Below are positions 8,080 through 17,131 of a stretch of 64,000 nt of DNA, in pieces. The stretch's first letter is position 1; each line of letters starts with the position of its first letter. A program made the position numbers and the translations under genes. Source of the DNA: Embleya sp040605455 (GTDB lineage Bacteria > Actinomycetota > Actinomycetes > Streptomycetales > Streptomycetaceae); NCBI RefSeq assembly GCF_040605455.1, contig NZ_JBEXCV010000018.1, positions 21,140-85,139 of the forward strand, in the 5' to 3' direction. The notes below the pieces were generated by a model. That model was not told where the DNA came from, made no database searches, and saw only the letters and a program-made list of their open reading frames with translations.

Positions 8080-8757
8080 TCAGATCGCGCCGGGACGCAC
8101 CAGGCCGCTCTCGTACGCGTAGACGGCGGCCTGGACCCGGTCGCGCAGGCCCAGCTTGGTCAACACGTGGCCGACGTGGGTCTTGACCGTGGTCTCGCTG
8201 ACGTAGAGCTCAGCGGCGATCTCGGCGTTGGACATGCCGCGCGCGACCAGCCGCAGCACCTCCACCTCGCGTTCGGTGAGCATCGCGAGCGTGTCGGGGG
8301 TGGGGTCCTCGGCGGAGGGCAGGCGCGCGGCGTACATGTCCAGAAGCCGTCGGGTGATGCTCGGCGCGAGCAGCGCCTCGCCCTCGGCGATCACCCGGAT
8401 CGCGGTGACCAGGTCGTCGGCGGGCACGTCCTTGAGCAGGAAGCCGCTCGCCCCCGCGCGCAGCGCCTCCACCACGTACTCGTCCAGATCGAACGTGGTG
8501 AGCACGAGCACGCGTGCGGTGTTCTCCCCGTCCCGGCCGGAGCCGGCGATCCGTCGGGTGGCCTCGACGCCGTCCATGCGGGGCATGCGGATGTCCATCA
8601 GCACGACGTCGGGCTGCAGGGCGCGGACCTGTTCGACGGCCTGTTCGCCGTCGGCGGCCTCGCCGACGACGGCGATGTCGGGCTCGGCCTCCAGGATCAT
8701 CCGGAAGCCGGTGCGCAGCAGTGGCTGATCGTCGACCAGGATGACGCGGATCGTCAT
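8080..8757 (-). CDS. NarL/FixJ-type response regulator
   Basis: A 225-residue DNA-binding response regulator. The receiver domain (1-120) has the acidic pair Asp9-Asp10, phospho-acceptor Asp55 (VVLMDIRMP) and Lys109. A LuxR-type HTH (about 155-215) contains LTEREVEVLRLVARGMSNAE. Its start overlaps the stop of the upstream histidine kinase by 4 bp (ATGA), so the pair is translationally coupled. The target genes are not evident. Confidence 0.96.
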   Translation of the reverse strand: MTIRVILVDDQPLLRTGFRMILEAEPDIAVVGEAADGEQAVEQVRALQPDVVLMDIRMPRMDGVEATRRIAGSGRDGENTARVLVLTTFDLDEYVVEALRAGASGFLLKDVPADDLVTAIRVIAEGEALLAPSITRRLLDMYAARLPSAEDPTPDTLAMLTEREVEVLRLVARGMSNAEIAAELYVSETTVKTHVGHVLTKLGLRDRVQAAVYAYESGLVRPGAI

Positions 8758-10127
8758 GGGCGGGTCTGCTCCAGTCGGTCGGGGGCGGCACCGTCCGGCG
8801 GGGCGGCGGTGTCGGCGGTGTTCGTGGCGGAGAGGGGAATGCGCGCGAGGACCTCGAAGCCGTCCTGGGCCCGGGGTCCCGCGTACAGACGTCCACCGTA
8901 GAGGGAGACCCTCTCACGCATGCCGAGCAGGCCGTGTCCGGTGCGGTCGCCGGTGGGCACCGTACTGCCGCCTCGACCGTCGTCGGCGACGCGCACCAAC
9001 AGTTCGCTGCGGCTGTAGCGCAGCAGCACCCTGGCCTCGGCGGGGCCGGCGTGCTTGAGCGTGTTCGTGAGGGCTTCCTGGACGATCCGATAGGCCGCCA
9101 GGTCGATGCCCGGCGGGAGCGCGCAGGGGGCGCCTTCCAGGGAGAGCTCGACCGGAAGCCCGGCCTCGCGGACCTGGGTGACCAGCGTGTCGAGCTGGTC
9201 CAGGCCCGGCTGGGGCGCGTTATGGCCCTCGTTGGGGCCGCCCACCGCGTCGGTGCTGTCGCGCAGGATGCCGACCAGGCGGCGCATCTCCACCAGGGCG
9301 CCCCGGCCGGTCTGTTCGACCGCGGCCATCGCCTCCTTGGCCCGGTCCGGGTTGCGCGCGACCATCCGCTGCGCGGCGGAGGCCTGCACGGTCATCACCG
9401 AGACGTGGTGCGCGACCACGTCGTGCAGCTCGCGGGCGATGCGGCCGCGTTCCTCGGCGATCGCGGCGCGGGTGTCCGCCTCGCGGGTGCGCTCGAGGCG
9501 GTCGGCGCGGGCCTCCAGTTCGGCGGTGTAGGCGCGCCGGAAGCCGACGCTGCGGGCGAAGGCCCACACCGCGAACATCGCGGCCATGTTGGCGACCACG
9601 TCGAGGAAGACGATGTCGCTGTCGCGCATCACCAGCCACACGATGGTGGCGCTCTCGGTGAAGGCGAGCGCCGCTGCGGCGGGCACGCGGGAGCGGCCGA
9701 CCGCGACCGCGTACAGCGCGACGATCTGGCCGAGTCCGGCCCCGGCGGATTCGTACTGCGCGCCGGCCAGGATCAGCCCGGCGACGCTGACCCAGATCAG
9801 CACGCGCAGCGAGTGTGCTCCACGCCACAGCAGCGGGACGGCGGTGAGCAGCGCGAGCAGGATGCCCCACACGTCCGGGTCGCGGACGTCGCGCATGCCC
9901 AGTTCGTGGAAGTACAGGCCGCCCACGGACAGGACGGACAGGAGCACCACCAGGGCCACGTCGAGCAAGGTGGGGCGCGGCCACGGTTGACGTGTGCCGC
10001 GGCCGAGTTCGTGGACGATGTCGGCGAGACAGGCACGTGCTCGATCGAGCCCGGGCAGGCATTCGCTCGGTCCGGGTCGGGCTGGGGTCCCGGCGGGGGT
10101 GTCCGGGTCGGGGGTCACGGCGCGCAC
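8754..10127 (-). CDS. Sensor histidine kinase, HisKA_3 type
   Basis: A 457-residue membrane sensor kinase and cognate partner of the downstream response regulator. About five or six hydrophobic helices (about 50-190) are followed by a coiled segment and the HisKA_3 dimerisation motif ELHDVVAHHVSVM, with the phospho-His at about residue 234. The HATPase domain has N-box QEALTNTLKHA and G-boxes DDGRGG and GHGLLGMRER. GTG 10127 is chosen because TACCGT ends 6 nt upstream, implying a leaderless message; GTG 10118 is the alternative. The signal is unknown. There is no large extracytoplasmic domain, typical of DesK/LiaS-like sensors of membrane state. Confidence 0.93.
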   Translation of the reverse strand: MRAVTPDPDTPAGTPARPGPSECLPGLDRARACLADIVHELGRGTRQPWPRPTLLDVALVVLLSVLSVGGLYFHELGMRDVRDPDVWGILLALLTAVPLLWRGAHSLRVLIWVSVAGLILAGAQYESAGAGLGQIVALYAVAVGRSRVPAAAALAFTESATIVWLVMRDSDIVFLDVVANMAAMFAVWAFARSVGFRRAYTAELEARADRLERTREADTRAAIAEERGRIARELHDVVAHHVSVMTVQASAAQRMVARNPDRAKEAMAAVEQTGRGALVEMRRLVGILRDSTDAVGGPNEGHNAPQPGLDQLDTLVTQVREAGLPVELSLEGAPCALPPGIDLAAYRIVQEALTNTLKHAGPAEARVLLRYSRSELLVRVADDGRGGSTVPTGDRTGHGLLGMRERVSLYGGRLYAGPRAQDGFEVLARIPLSATNTADTAAPPDGAAPDRLEQTRP

Positions 10128-10133
10128 GCTCTT

Positions 10134-10139
10134 ACGGTA
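10134..10139 (-). promoter_or_regulatory. -10 box of the two-component operon
   Basis: TACCGT on the minus strand sits 6 nt before GTG 10127. Confidence 0.45.
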
Positions 10140-10596
10140 GGGCCCGTGGCTGGGGGTTTTGACCCCCTGGGGGCCCGGTCTCGTCCCCTGGGAGGAGCGG
10201 TGGGCCGATCTCCTCCTCCGGGCGGAGCCGCGGTCCGTACTCAACGGTCTGGCGGGATGGGCACGGGGATGCGGAGAACGCGAGGGACTTCCCTGAAGCC
10301 CTGCTCTCCCCGATCGCCAACACTGGACAACACACGGGGGACCCGGGAACGGGAACCTCGGGGCTGTACTACGGGGGTAGTACGGGGGTCCGAGCTCTTC
10401 GGGGTTCGGGCGGAGCACAGCCGACCTCTCGGCGGTCACGGGGACGGGGGAAACCGCCGCCGGGAGGTCGAGCAGGACCGACGGGGAAGCAGTACGGGTC
10501 GGAGCACGGGGGCTCCGGCACGGGGGTAACGCAGTACACGCACTACACGGGGAAACGCAGTACACGGGGAACGCGGTACGGGGGAAACACGGGGAT
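10140..10596. other. Gene-free stretch with degenerate GTAC(AC)GGGG repeats
   Basis: No convincing gene is seen. From about 10365 to 10595 the DNA is built from irregular repeats of tacGGGG, tacacGGGGaa and agcacGGGG, with near-copies such as CGCAGTACAC recurring at about 10530-10575. It may be a regulatory or simply drifting repeat region upstream of the two-component operon. Confidence 0.5.
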
Positions 10597-10634
10597 GTGG
10601 GAGCGGGCGGGCCTTCGGGCCCGTCCGCTCCCAC
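10597..10634 (-). terminator. Hairpin terminator after the HAD gene
   Basis: A 17-bp stem with a single G-T pair closes a TTCG tetraloop (10597-10613 with 10618-10634). It lies 38 bp past the HAD phosphatase stop. Confidence 0.85.
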
Positions 10635-10671
10635 CCGTTTGTACCGGCCCGTGTCGGCCGGCGTCTCGGGC

Positions 10672-11376
10672 TCAGCGTGCCACGCGGGCCCGGACCAGTT
10701 CGCCCAGGAAGGCCAGGTCGACCTCTTCGAGGGATTCCACGACGGTGCGCGTCGGCGAGGCCGGGATCGGCGTCATGCTGGGCACCGCCAGTACGGCGCA
10801 GCCGGCCGCCTCGCCGGAGGCGATGCCGGTGGGCGAGTCCTCGACGACCACGCAGGCCCACGGCTGCGCCCCGAGCCGGCGGGCCGCGGTCAGGTACGGG
10901 TCGGGGTGCGGCTTGGTGCGGGCGATCTCGTCGCCGGCCAGGGTGAAGCGGAAGTGGTGGGCGCCGATCGAGGGCAACACCGCTTCCACGATCACCCGTT
11001 GCGAGGCGGTGACCAGCGCGCAGGGCACGCCGGCCTCGTCGACCTCGGCGAGCAGCCGCTTGGCGCCGGGACGCAGGTCCACGCCGTCGCGCAGCGCGGC
11101 GACCATGCCGGCGTTGATCCGGCGTTCCAGTTCGGCGGGCGCGACGTCGAGGCCGGAGACCGAGAGCAGGTAGGCGACGGCGGGCTCCATCGGGCTGCCG
11201 AGGAGGTGCTGGGCGTGCTGCGCGGTGAGGGTGAAGCCGAGGTCGGCCATCACGGCGGTCTCGGTGGCGAACCAGTTGCGTTCGGTGTCGACCAAGGTGC
11301 CGTCCATGTCGAACAGGACCGCCGCGAGGCCGTGGCCCGGGCGTGATCCGGTCGTGGTCGTGAGCGCTGCCGTCAT
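10672..11376 (-). CDS. HAD-superfamily phosphatase (beta-phosphoglucomutase/phosphatase-like)
   Basis: A 234-residue HAD hydrolase of subfamily IA. Motif I is FDMDGTLVDTE (Asp nucleophile near residue 23) and motif II is ALVTASQR. The Lys is in RTKPHPDPY, and motif IV is VVVEDSPTGIASGEAAG. The alpha-helical cap (about 35-100) is of the phosphoglycolate phosphatase/beta-phosphoglucomutase type. The substrate cannot be deduced. ATG 11376 is in a GGGGGACAGG context. It lies downstream of the RlmA-like gene on the same strand with a 128-bp gap. Confidence 0.92.
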   Translation of the reverse strand: MTAALTTTTGSRPGHGLAAVLFDMDGTLVDTERNWFATETAVMADLGFTLTAQHAQHLLGSPMEPAVAYLLSVSGLDVAPAELERRINAGMVAALRDGVDLRPGAKRLLAEVDEAGVPCALVTASQRVIVEAVLPSIGAHHFRFTLAGDEIARTKPHPDPYLTAARRLGAQPWACVVVEDSPTGIASGEAAGCAVLAVPSMTPIPASPTRTVVESLEEVDLAFLGELVRARVAR

Positions 11377-11504
11377 CGTGTGGCCGCCTGTCCCCCGGTA
11401 CGGGAAGTCGTGCTGTGGATGGGGTGGGTGTATCTCCTCACGCGGGTTCTCCAGGAGTCGGATCCACCGGTTGGCTCCGGCGGGTCCTCGATTGTGCGGC
11501 GCCG

Positions 11505-12353
11505 TCAGGCATTGGGCAACCGCCGAACGGGGTCGTATACGGAAACGGTGACCGAAGCGGTCACGGCGAGTGGGTCGGCCAGCACCGCGATCGCGGATCG
11601 CAGCCGTTCGGGGTCGGTGTGCCAGGCGCTGGGGCCCATCGCCACCACGCCGGCGATCGCGGTGTGGTCGAGCGCCATGGTGAAGGTGACGCTCTCTCGC
11701 GCGCGCACGGTGAACCACGGCGCGAGCTTGGCGTCGATGCGCAGCTGTTTGTCCGGGTCGACCTGGAGCAGGTCGAGCGCGGGCACCAGCTCGGCCAGGT
11801 GCCCCGCGTTGGGTGCGGCGACCACCAGGGTGCCCTCGGCGGCCAGGATCCGGTGCAGCTCGGCCGGGTTGCGCGGGGCGAACACGTTGAGCACCCGGGC
11901 CGCGGCGCCGGTGCGCACCGGTAGCGGGCGCCACGCGTCACACACTGCGGCGCCCATTCGCGGGTGGGCACGGGCGGCCCGGCGCAGTGCGTATTTGGAG
12001 ATGTCCAGGGCCAGTCCGTACCGGTTCGGCAGCGCGTCGAGCACACGCGCGAGGTGGTGTCCGGTGCCCGCGCCGACATCGACGAGGGTTCCGGGCACCG
12101 AGCCCGCGCACGCGGCGGTGAGCGCGTCGCCGATCGGGTCGTAGTGGCCGGCGCCGAGGAAGTCGACGCGGGCGGCGACCATGGCGGCGGTATCGGCGGT
12201 GCCCACCGAGCCCGCCCCGGTGAGCAGGTTGACGTAGCCCTGGCGGGCGATGTCGAAGGTGTGTCCGGCGGCGCAGCGCAGGCCGCCGGCGTCCCCCGCC
12301 AGATCCGCGCCGCAGTGCGGACAGGCCAGGGTTTCCACGACGTCGCCGAGCAT
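11505..12353 (-). CDS. RlmA-family 23S rRNA (guanine-N1)-methyltransferase
   Basis: A 282-residue protein of the RlmA(I)/RlmA(II)/TlrB family, which methylates G745 or G748 of 23S rRNA. RlmA(II) members can confer macrolide resistance. The N-terminal zinc knuckle is CPHCGADL...LRCAAGHTFD (about 10-35). The family signature FDIARQGYVNLL is followed by a Rossmann motif LVDVGAGTGHHL (about 91-102) and a catalytic-region NVFAPRNPAEL. Whether the target is G745 or G748 is not decidable by eye. Confidence 0.88.
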   Translation of the reverse strand: MLGDVVETLACPHCGADLAGDAGGLRCAAGHTFDIARQGYVNLLTGAGSVGTADTAAMVAARVDFLGAGHYDPIGDALTAACAGSVPGTLVDVGAGTGHHLARVLDALPNRYGLALDISKYALRRAARAHPRMGAAVCDAWRPLPVRTGAAARVLNVFAPRNPAELHRILAAEGTLVVAAPNAGHLAELVPALDLLQVDPDKQLRIDAKLAPWFTVRARESVTFTMALDHTAIAGVVAMGPSAWHTDPERLRSAIAVLADPLAVTASVTVSVYDPVRRLPNA

Positions 12354-12377
12354 GTGCCTCGTTCGTGCCGCCGGTGC

Positions 12378-12403
12378 CGGCCGGGGCCGGTGGGCCCCGG
12401 CCG
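12378..12403 (-). terminator. Hairpin between metH and the rlmA-like gene
   Basis: A perfect 11-bp GC stem with a 4-nt loop (12378-12388 with 12393-12403) lies 27 bp past the metH stop and upstream of the rlmA-like start. Confidence 0.75.
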
Positions 12404-12429
12404 TCGCCGGTATGGATGGGTGGGGTGGG

Positions 12430-15400
12430 TCAGCGGGCGTTGAAGTAGTTCGCCTCGGGGTGGTGCAACACGATCGCGTCGGTGGATTGTTCCGGGTGCA
12501 GCTGGAACTCCTCGGACAGCTCGACCCCGATCCGCTCCGGCTTGAGCAGCTCGGTGATCTTGGCCCGGTCCTCCAGGTCGGGGCAGGCGCCGTAGCCGAG
12601 CGAGAAGCGCGCGCCGCGGTAGTGCAGCTTGAGCATGCCGTCCAGGTCGTTGGGGTCCTCGCCGGCGAAGCCGAGCTCGGCGCGCACCCGGGCGTGCCAG
12701 TACTCGGCCAGGGCCTCGGCGAGCTGGACCGACAGGCCGTGCAGTTCGAGGTAGTCCCGGTAGGAGTTGTCGGCGAACAGCTTGGCGGTGGCGTCGGACA
12801 GGCGCGGGCCCATGGTGGCGATCTGGAAGCCGACCACGTCGATCTCACCCGATTCCTCCGGGCGGAAGAAGTCGGCCAGGCACAGGTGCCGGTCGCGGCG
12901 CTGGCGCGGGAAGGTGAATCGGGTGCGTTCGTGGCCCGCTTCGTCGAGCACGATCAGGTCGTCGCCCTTGGACACGCACGGGAAGTAGCCGTAGACCACG
13001 CCGGCGTCGAGCAGGTTGTCGGTGACGATCCGGTCCAGCCAGTAGCGCAGCCGCGGGCGGCCCTCGGTCTCGACCAGTTCCTCGTAGGAGGGCCCGTCGC
13101 CGCCCCGGGTGGGCTTGAGGCCCCACTGGCCCATGAAGGTGGCGCGCTCGTCCAGCCAGGACGCGTAGTCGTTCAGCTGGATGCCCTTGACCACGCGGTC
13201 GCCCCAGAACGGCGGGGTGGGCACGAGGTTGTCGATCGCCACGTCCGAGCGGGCGGGCATCTCCTCGGGTTCGGTCTCGATCACCTTGGCGGCGGCCACC
13301 TTGCGTCGGCGCAGCGCGGGCAGTTCCACGCCGGGCACGCCGCGCTTGACGCCCATCAGGGCGTCCATCAGGCGCAGGCCCTCGAAGGCGTCGCGGGCGT
13401 AGCGGACCTCGCCGGCGTAGATGTCGTACAGGTCCTCTTCGACGTAGGCGCGGGTCAGGGCGGCGCCGCCGAGGATGACCGGGTAGCCGGCGGCCAGGCC
13501 GCGGGTGTTCAGCTCCTGGAGGTTTTCCTTCATGATCACGGTGGACTTGACCAGCAGGCCGGACATCCCGATCACGTCGGCGCGGTGTTCCTCGGCGGCG
13601 TCAAGGATGGCCGAGACCGGCTGCTTGATGCCGATGTTGACCACGTTGTAGCCGTTGTTGGACAGGATGATGTCGACCAGGTTCTTGCCGATGTCGTGCA
13701 CGTCGCCCTTGACGGTGGCCAGCACGATGGTGCCCTTGCCGTCCTCGCCCTCGACCTTTTCGATGTGCGGTTCCAGGTGCGCGACGGCGGACTTCATCAC
13801 CTCGGCGGACTGGAGCACGAAGGGCAGCTGCATCTGGCCGGAGCCGAACAGCTCGCCGACGACCTTCATGCCGGCCAGGAGGGTGTCGTTGATGATCACC
13901 AGGGCGCTGCGCTCGCGCAGTGCCTCGTCCAGGTCCTCTTCGAGGCCGGCTCGCTCGCCGTCGATGATCCGGCGCTCCAGCCGCTCGTTCAGCGGCAGCG
14001 CGGCCAGTTCCTGGGCGCGGGTGGCCCGCACCGACTTGGCGTCGACGCCCTCGAACAGCTCCAGGAAGCGCTGGAGCGGGTCGTAGCCCTCGCGGCGGCG
14101 GTCGTAGACCATGTCGAGGGCGACCTCGCGCTGCTCCTCGGGGATGCGCGCCATCGGCAGGATCTTGCTGGCGTGCACGATCGCCGAGTCCAGGCCGGCT
14201 TCGATGCATTCGTTGAGGAAGACCGAGTTGAGCACGATGCGCGCGGCCGGGTTGAGGCCGAAGGAGACGTTGGACAGGCCCAGGGTGGTCTGTACGTCGG
14301 GGTGGCGGCGCTTGATCTCGCGGATCGCCTCGATCGTCTCGATGCCGTCGCGCCGGGTCTCTTCCTGGCCGGTGCCGATCGGGAAGGTGAGCGCGTCGAT
14401 GATGATGTCGGAGACCTTGATCCCCCACTCGCCGGTCAGGGCGGTGATCAGCCGCTCGGCGACCCGGACCTTCCATTCGGCGGTACGGGCCTGGCCCTCC
14501 TCGTCGATGGTCAGCGCGACCACGGCGGCGCCGTGTTCCTTGACCAGCGGCATGATCCGGCAAAAGCGCGAGGTGGGGCCGTCGCCGTCCTCGTAGTTGA
14601 CCGAGTTGACCACGGCGCGCCCGCCGAGCAGTTCCAGGCCCGCTTCGAGCACCTCGGGTTCGGTGGAGTCGAGCATGATCGGCAGCGTGGACGCGGTGGC
14701 CAGTCGACCGGCCAGGGCCTTCATGTCGGCGACGCCGTCCCGGCCGACGTAGTCGATGTTCAGGTCGAGCATGTGGGCGCCGTCGCGGGTCTGGTCGCGG
14801 GCGATGTCGAGGCAGTCGTCGTAGCGGCCTTCGAGCATGGCTTCGCGGAACGCCTTGGAGCCGTTGGCGTTGGTGCGCTCGCCGACGGACAGGTAGGACA
14901 GGTCCTGGCGGAAGGGCACCGACTGGTACAGCGACGCGGCGGCGGGTTCGTGCCGGGGGTTGCGCGGCGTCAGCTCGCGGCCGTGCACGCGCTCGACCAC
15001 GGCCTTCAGGTGCGCGGGGGTGGTGCCGCAGCAGCCGCCGACCAGGGCCAGGCCGTATTCGCGGGTGAAGGTGTCGTGCGCGTCGGCCAGTTCCTCGGGG
15101 GTGAGCGGGTAGTGCGCGCCGTCCTTGGTCAGGATCGGCAGGCCGGCGTTGGGCATCGCGGTGACCCCGATGCCGGCGTGCTTGGCCAGGTGGCGCAGGT
15201 GCTCGCTCATCTCGACCGGGCCGGTGGCGCAGTTGAGCCCGATGAAGTCGATGCCCAGCGGTTCCAGGGCGGTCAGCGCGGCACCGATCTCGGAGCCCAT
15301 CAACATCGCGCCGGTGGTCTCGACGGTGACCTGGGCGAAGATCGGCAGGTCGACGCCGGCCTTCTTCAGCGCGCGCTGCGAGCCGATGATCGAGGCCTTG

Positions 15401-15906
15401 GTCTGCAGCAGGTCCTGGCTGGTCTCGATGAGCAGGGCGTGCGCGCCGCCGTCGATCAGGCCGGCCGCGTTGATTTCGAACGCGTCGCGCAACGTGGCGA
15501 AGGGCACGTGGCCCAGGCTGGGCAGCTTGGTGCCGGGGCCGATCGAGCCGAGCACCCAGCGCGGGCGGTCGGGGGTGGAGTAGCCGTCCGCCACTTCACG
15601 GGCGATCCGGGCGCCGGCCTCGGCGAGCTCGTAGATGCGGTCCTGGATGTCGTACTCGCCCAGGTTGCCGAGGTTGGTGCCGAAGGTGTTGGTCTCGACG
15701 CAGTCCACGCCGACATCGAAGTATTCCTTGTGCACGTTGCGCACGATGTCGGGACGCGTGACGTTGAGGACTTCGTTGCAGCCTTCGTGGCCTTGGAAGT
15801 CGTCCAGGCTCGGGTCCTGAGCCTGGAGCATGGTTCCCATCGCTCCATCGGCGACGACGACGCGGGTGGCGAGTGCTTCGCGAAGCTGCTGCGGGGTGGC
15901 TGTCAT
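12430..15906 (-). CDS. metH: Cobalamin-dependent methionine synthase
   Basis: Transfers the methyl group of 5-methyltetrahydrofolate to homocysteine via methylcobalamin. At 1158 residues it is close to full family length. It has a homocysteine-binding barrel with zinc ligands Cys226, Cys292 and Cys293 (LNCATGP, GGCCGTTPAH), a pterin-binding barrel, and a B12 cap. The cobalamin domain has DVHDIGKN (axial His near residue 734), and the C-terminal activation domain contains FSLGYGACPDLEDR. ATG 15906 has GGAG upstream. No cobalamin or SAH riboswitch is recognisable in the 358-bp upstream region. Confidence 0.98.
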   Translation of the reverse strand: MTATPQQLREALATRVVVADGAMGTMLQAQDPSLDDFQGHEGCNEVLNVTRPDIVRNVHKEYFDVGVDCVETNTFGTNLGNLGEYDIQDRIYELAEAGARIAREVADGYSTPDRPRWVLGSIGPGTKLPSLGHVPFATLRDAFEINAAGLIDGGAHALLIETSQDLLQTKASIIGSQRALKKAGVDLPIFAQVTVETTGAMLMGSEIGAALTALEPLGIDFIGLNCATGPVEMSEHLRHLAKHAGIGVTAMPNAGLPILTKDGAHYPLTPEELADAHDTFTREYGLALVGGCCGTTPAHLKAVVERVHGRELTPRNPRHEPAAASLYQSVPFRQDLSYLSVGERTNANGSKAFREAMLEGRYDDCLDIARDQTRDGAHMLDLNIDYVGRDGVADMKALAGRLATASTLPIMLDSTEPEVLEAGLELLGGRAVVNSVNYEDGDGPTSRFCRIMPLVKEHGAAVVALTIDEEGQARTAEWKVRVAERLITALTGEWGIKVSDIIIDALTFPIGTGQEETRRDGIETIEAIREIKRRHPDVQTTLGLSNVSFGLNPAARIVLNSVFLNECIEAGLDSAIVHASKILPMARIPEEQREVALDMVYDRRREGYDPLQRFLELFEGVDAKSVRATRAQELAALPLNERLERRIIDGERAGLEEDLDEALRERSALVIINDTLLAGMKVVGELFGSGQMQLPFVLQSAEVMKSAVAHLEPHIEKVEGEDGKGTIVLATVKGDVHDIGKNLVDIILSNNGYNVVNIGIKQPVSAILDAAEEHRADVIGMSGLLVKSTVIMKENLQELNTRGLAAGYPVILGGAALTRAYVEEDLYDIYAGEVRYARDAFEGLRLMDALMGVKRGVPGVELPALRRRKVAAAKVIETEPEEMPARSDVAIDNLVPTPPFWGDRVVKGIQLNDYASWLDERATFMGQWGLKPTRGGDGPSYEELVETEGRPRLRYWLDRIVTDNLLDAGVVYGYFPCVSKGDDLIVLDEAGHERTRFTFPRQRRDRHLCLADFFRPEESGEIDVVGFQIATMGPRLSDATAKLFADNSYRDYLELHGLSVQLAEALAEYWHARVRAELGFAGEDPNDLDGMLKLHYRGARFSLGYGACPDLEDRAKITELLKPERIGVELSEEFQLHPEQSTDAIVLHHPEANYFNAR

Positions 15907-16264
15907 GAGAATGCGTCTCCGATGGGTGCGACGGCTGTCGGCTTGCCCGGGTCCGTCGAGACGACTCGGGCCAGAGCGCCAGCTTAATGCGATCTGCGTG
16001 CGCAGCCCGGTGGCGCGCGGGTGACGTCGCCCACTGGTCACCGAATGCTCACTCCCGCTCACCGGCGCGTTCGGGCTGTGTTTGCGGTTCGGTCGCGGTT
16101 CGGTTGCCCGGCGGCGCCCGGATTTCACTGTGGGCGAAGTCGACGCGGGCGGGTCTGGCCGCAGGTGCCTCAACCCGTAATGTGGGGGCCGTACAGCTCT
16201 CGCGGCCCCGGGGACGGGTGCCCGCGGCGCACGGATCCCGGCCCCGGCCGGAAGGAGGCACTGG
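15907..16264. other. Divergent intergenic region metH / PAC2
   Basis: It holds the divergent promoters. For the PAC2 gene a strong GGAAGGAGG ribosome site lies just before the GTG. I see no consensus riboswitch core on the metH side. Confidence 0.4.
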
Positions 16265-17116
16265 GTGATCGAGCTCGACGACCTGCCCGAGCTGATCGAC
16301 CCGGTCATGGTGGCCGCATTCGAGGGGTGGAACGACGCGGGCGATGCCGCTTCCGCCGCGATCGAGCACCTCGACCGGGTCTGGAAGGGCGAGGTGTTCG
16401 CGGCCCTGGATGCCGAGGACTACTACGACTTCCAGGTGAATCGGCCGACGATATGGCTGGATGGGGACACCCGGCGGATCACTTGGCCCACCACCCGGTT
16501 GTCGGTGGTCCGGCTGGCCGAGCCCCGCCGTGACCTGGTGCTGGTACACGGCATCGAGCCGAATCTGCGCTGGCGCTCGTTCTGCAATGAACTCTTGGGC
16601 TTCGCGCACGAGTTGGGTGTGGAGACGGTGGTGGTGCTGGGTGCGATGCTGGGCGACGCGCCGCACTCGCGGCCGGTCCCGGTCAACGGCACCACATCCG
16701 ACCCGGTGGTGGCCGCGAACGTGGGTCTGGAGCAGTCCCGGTACGAGGGGCCCACGGGCATCGTGGGCGTGCTCCAGGAAGCCTGCGCGCACGCGGGGAT
16801 GCCGGCGTTGACGTTCTGGGCGTCGGTGCCGCACTACGTGGCGCAGCCGCCCTCGCCCAAGGCCACGCTGGCGCTGTTGCGCAAGCTGGAGGACTTCCTG
16901 GACCTGACCGTGCCGATGGGCGAGCTGGCCGAGGACGCGCGGGCGTGGCAGGTGGGGGTGGATCAGCTCGCGGCCGAGGACACCGAGGTCGCCGAGTACG
17001 TGCGCTCGCTGGAGGCCGCGCGCGACACCGAGGACCTGCCCGAGGCGTCCGGCGATGCGATCGCGGCCGAGTTCGAGCGCTATCTCAAGCGCAAGGGTGA
17101 TCAGTCCGAGGGCTGA
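16265..17116 (+). CDS. PAC2-family protein
   Basis: A 283-residue member of the PAC2 (proteasome-assembly-chaperone-like) family, ubiquitous in actinobacteria. Typical elements are the N-terminal VMVAAFEGWNDAGDAA, the VLVHGIEPNLRWRSFC strand-helix, and VVVLGAMLGDAPHSRPVP. The biochemical role is unknown; the link to proteasome assembly is by homology to eukaryotic PAC2. GTG 16265 follows GGAAGGAGG. The stop codon lies inside the terminator hairpin that serves the convergent globin gene. Confidence 0.92.
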   Translation: MIELDDLPELIDPVMVAAFEGWNDAGDAASAAIEHLDRVWKGEVFAALDAEDYYDFQVNRPTIWLDGDTRRITWPTTRLSVVRLAEPRRDLVLVHGIEPNLRWRSFCNELLGFAHELGVETVVVLGAMLGDAPHSRPVPVNGTTSDPVVAANVGLEQSRYEGPTGIVGVLQEACAHAGMPALTFWASVPHYVAQPPSPKATLALLRKLEDFLDLTVPMGELAEDARAWQVGVDQLAAEDTEVAEYVRSLEAARDTEDLPEASGDAIAAEFERYLKRKGDQSEG

Positions 17117-17122
17117 TCACCC
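17095..17122. terminator. Bidirectional terminator between convergent genes
   Basis: GGGTGATCAG pairs perfectly with CTGATCACCC across an 8-nt loop. The PAC2 stop codon is inside the hairpin and the globin stop is 10 bp beyond. Confidence 0.8.
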
Positions 17123-17131
17123 GCGGGGTGC

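Noticed and set aside
8025..8081. Terminator between the convergent RecB-like and response-regulator genes
   Set aside because: GACCGG...CCGGTC pairing is only 6 bp with a poor loop, and part overlaps the regulator stop.
12250..15987. Very long plus-strand open frame (over 1200 codons) opposite metH
   Set aside because: Its composition mirrors the high-GC third-position bias of metH on the other strand, with no domain and a clear minus-strand gene of full family length.
15907..16030. Possible SAH or cobalamin riboswitch before metH
   Set aside because: I looked for the conserved cores of both classes and found neither; covariance-model search would be needed to be certain.
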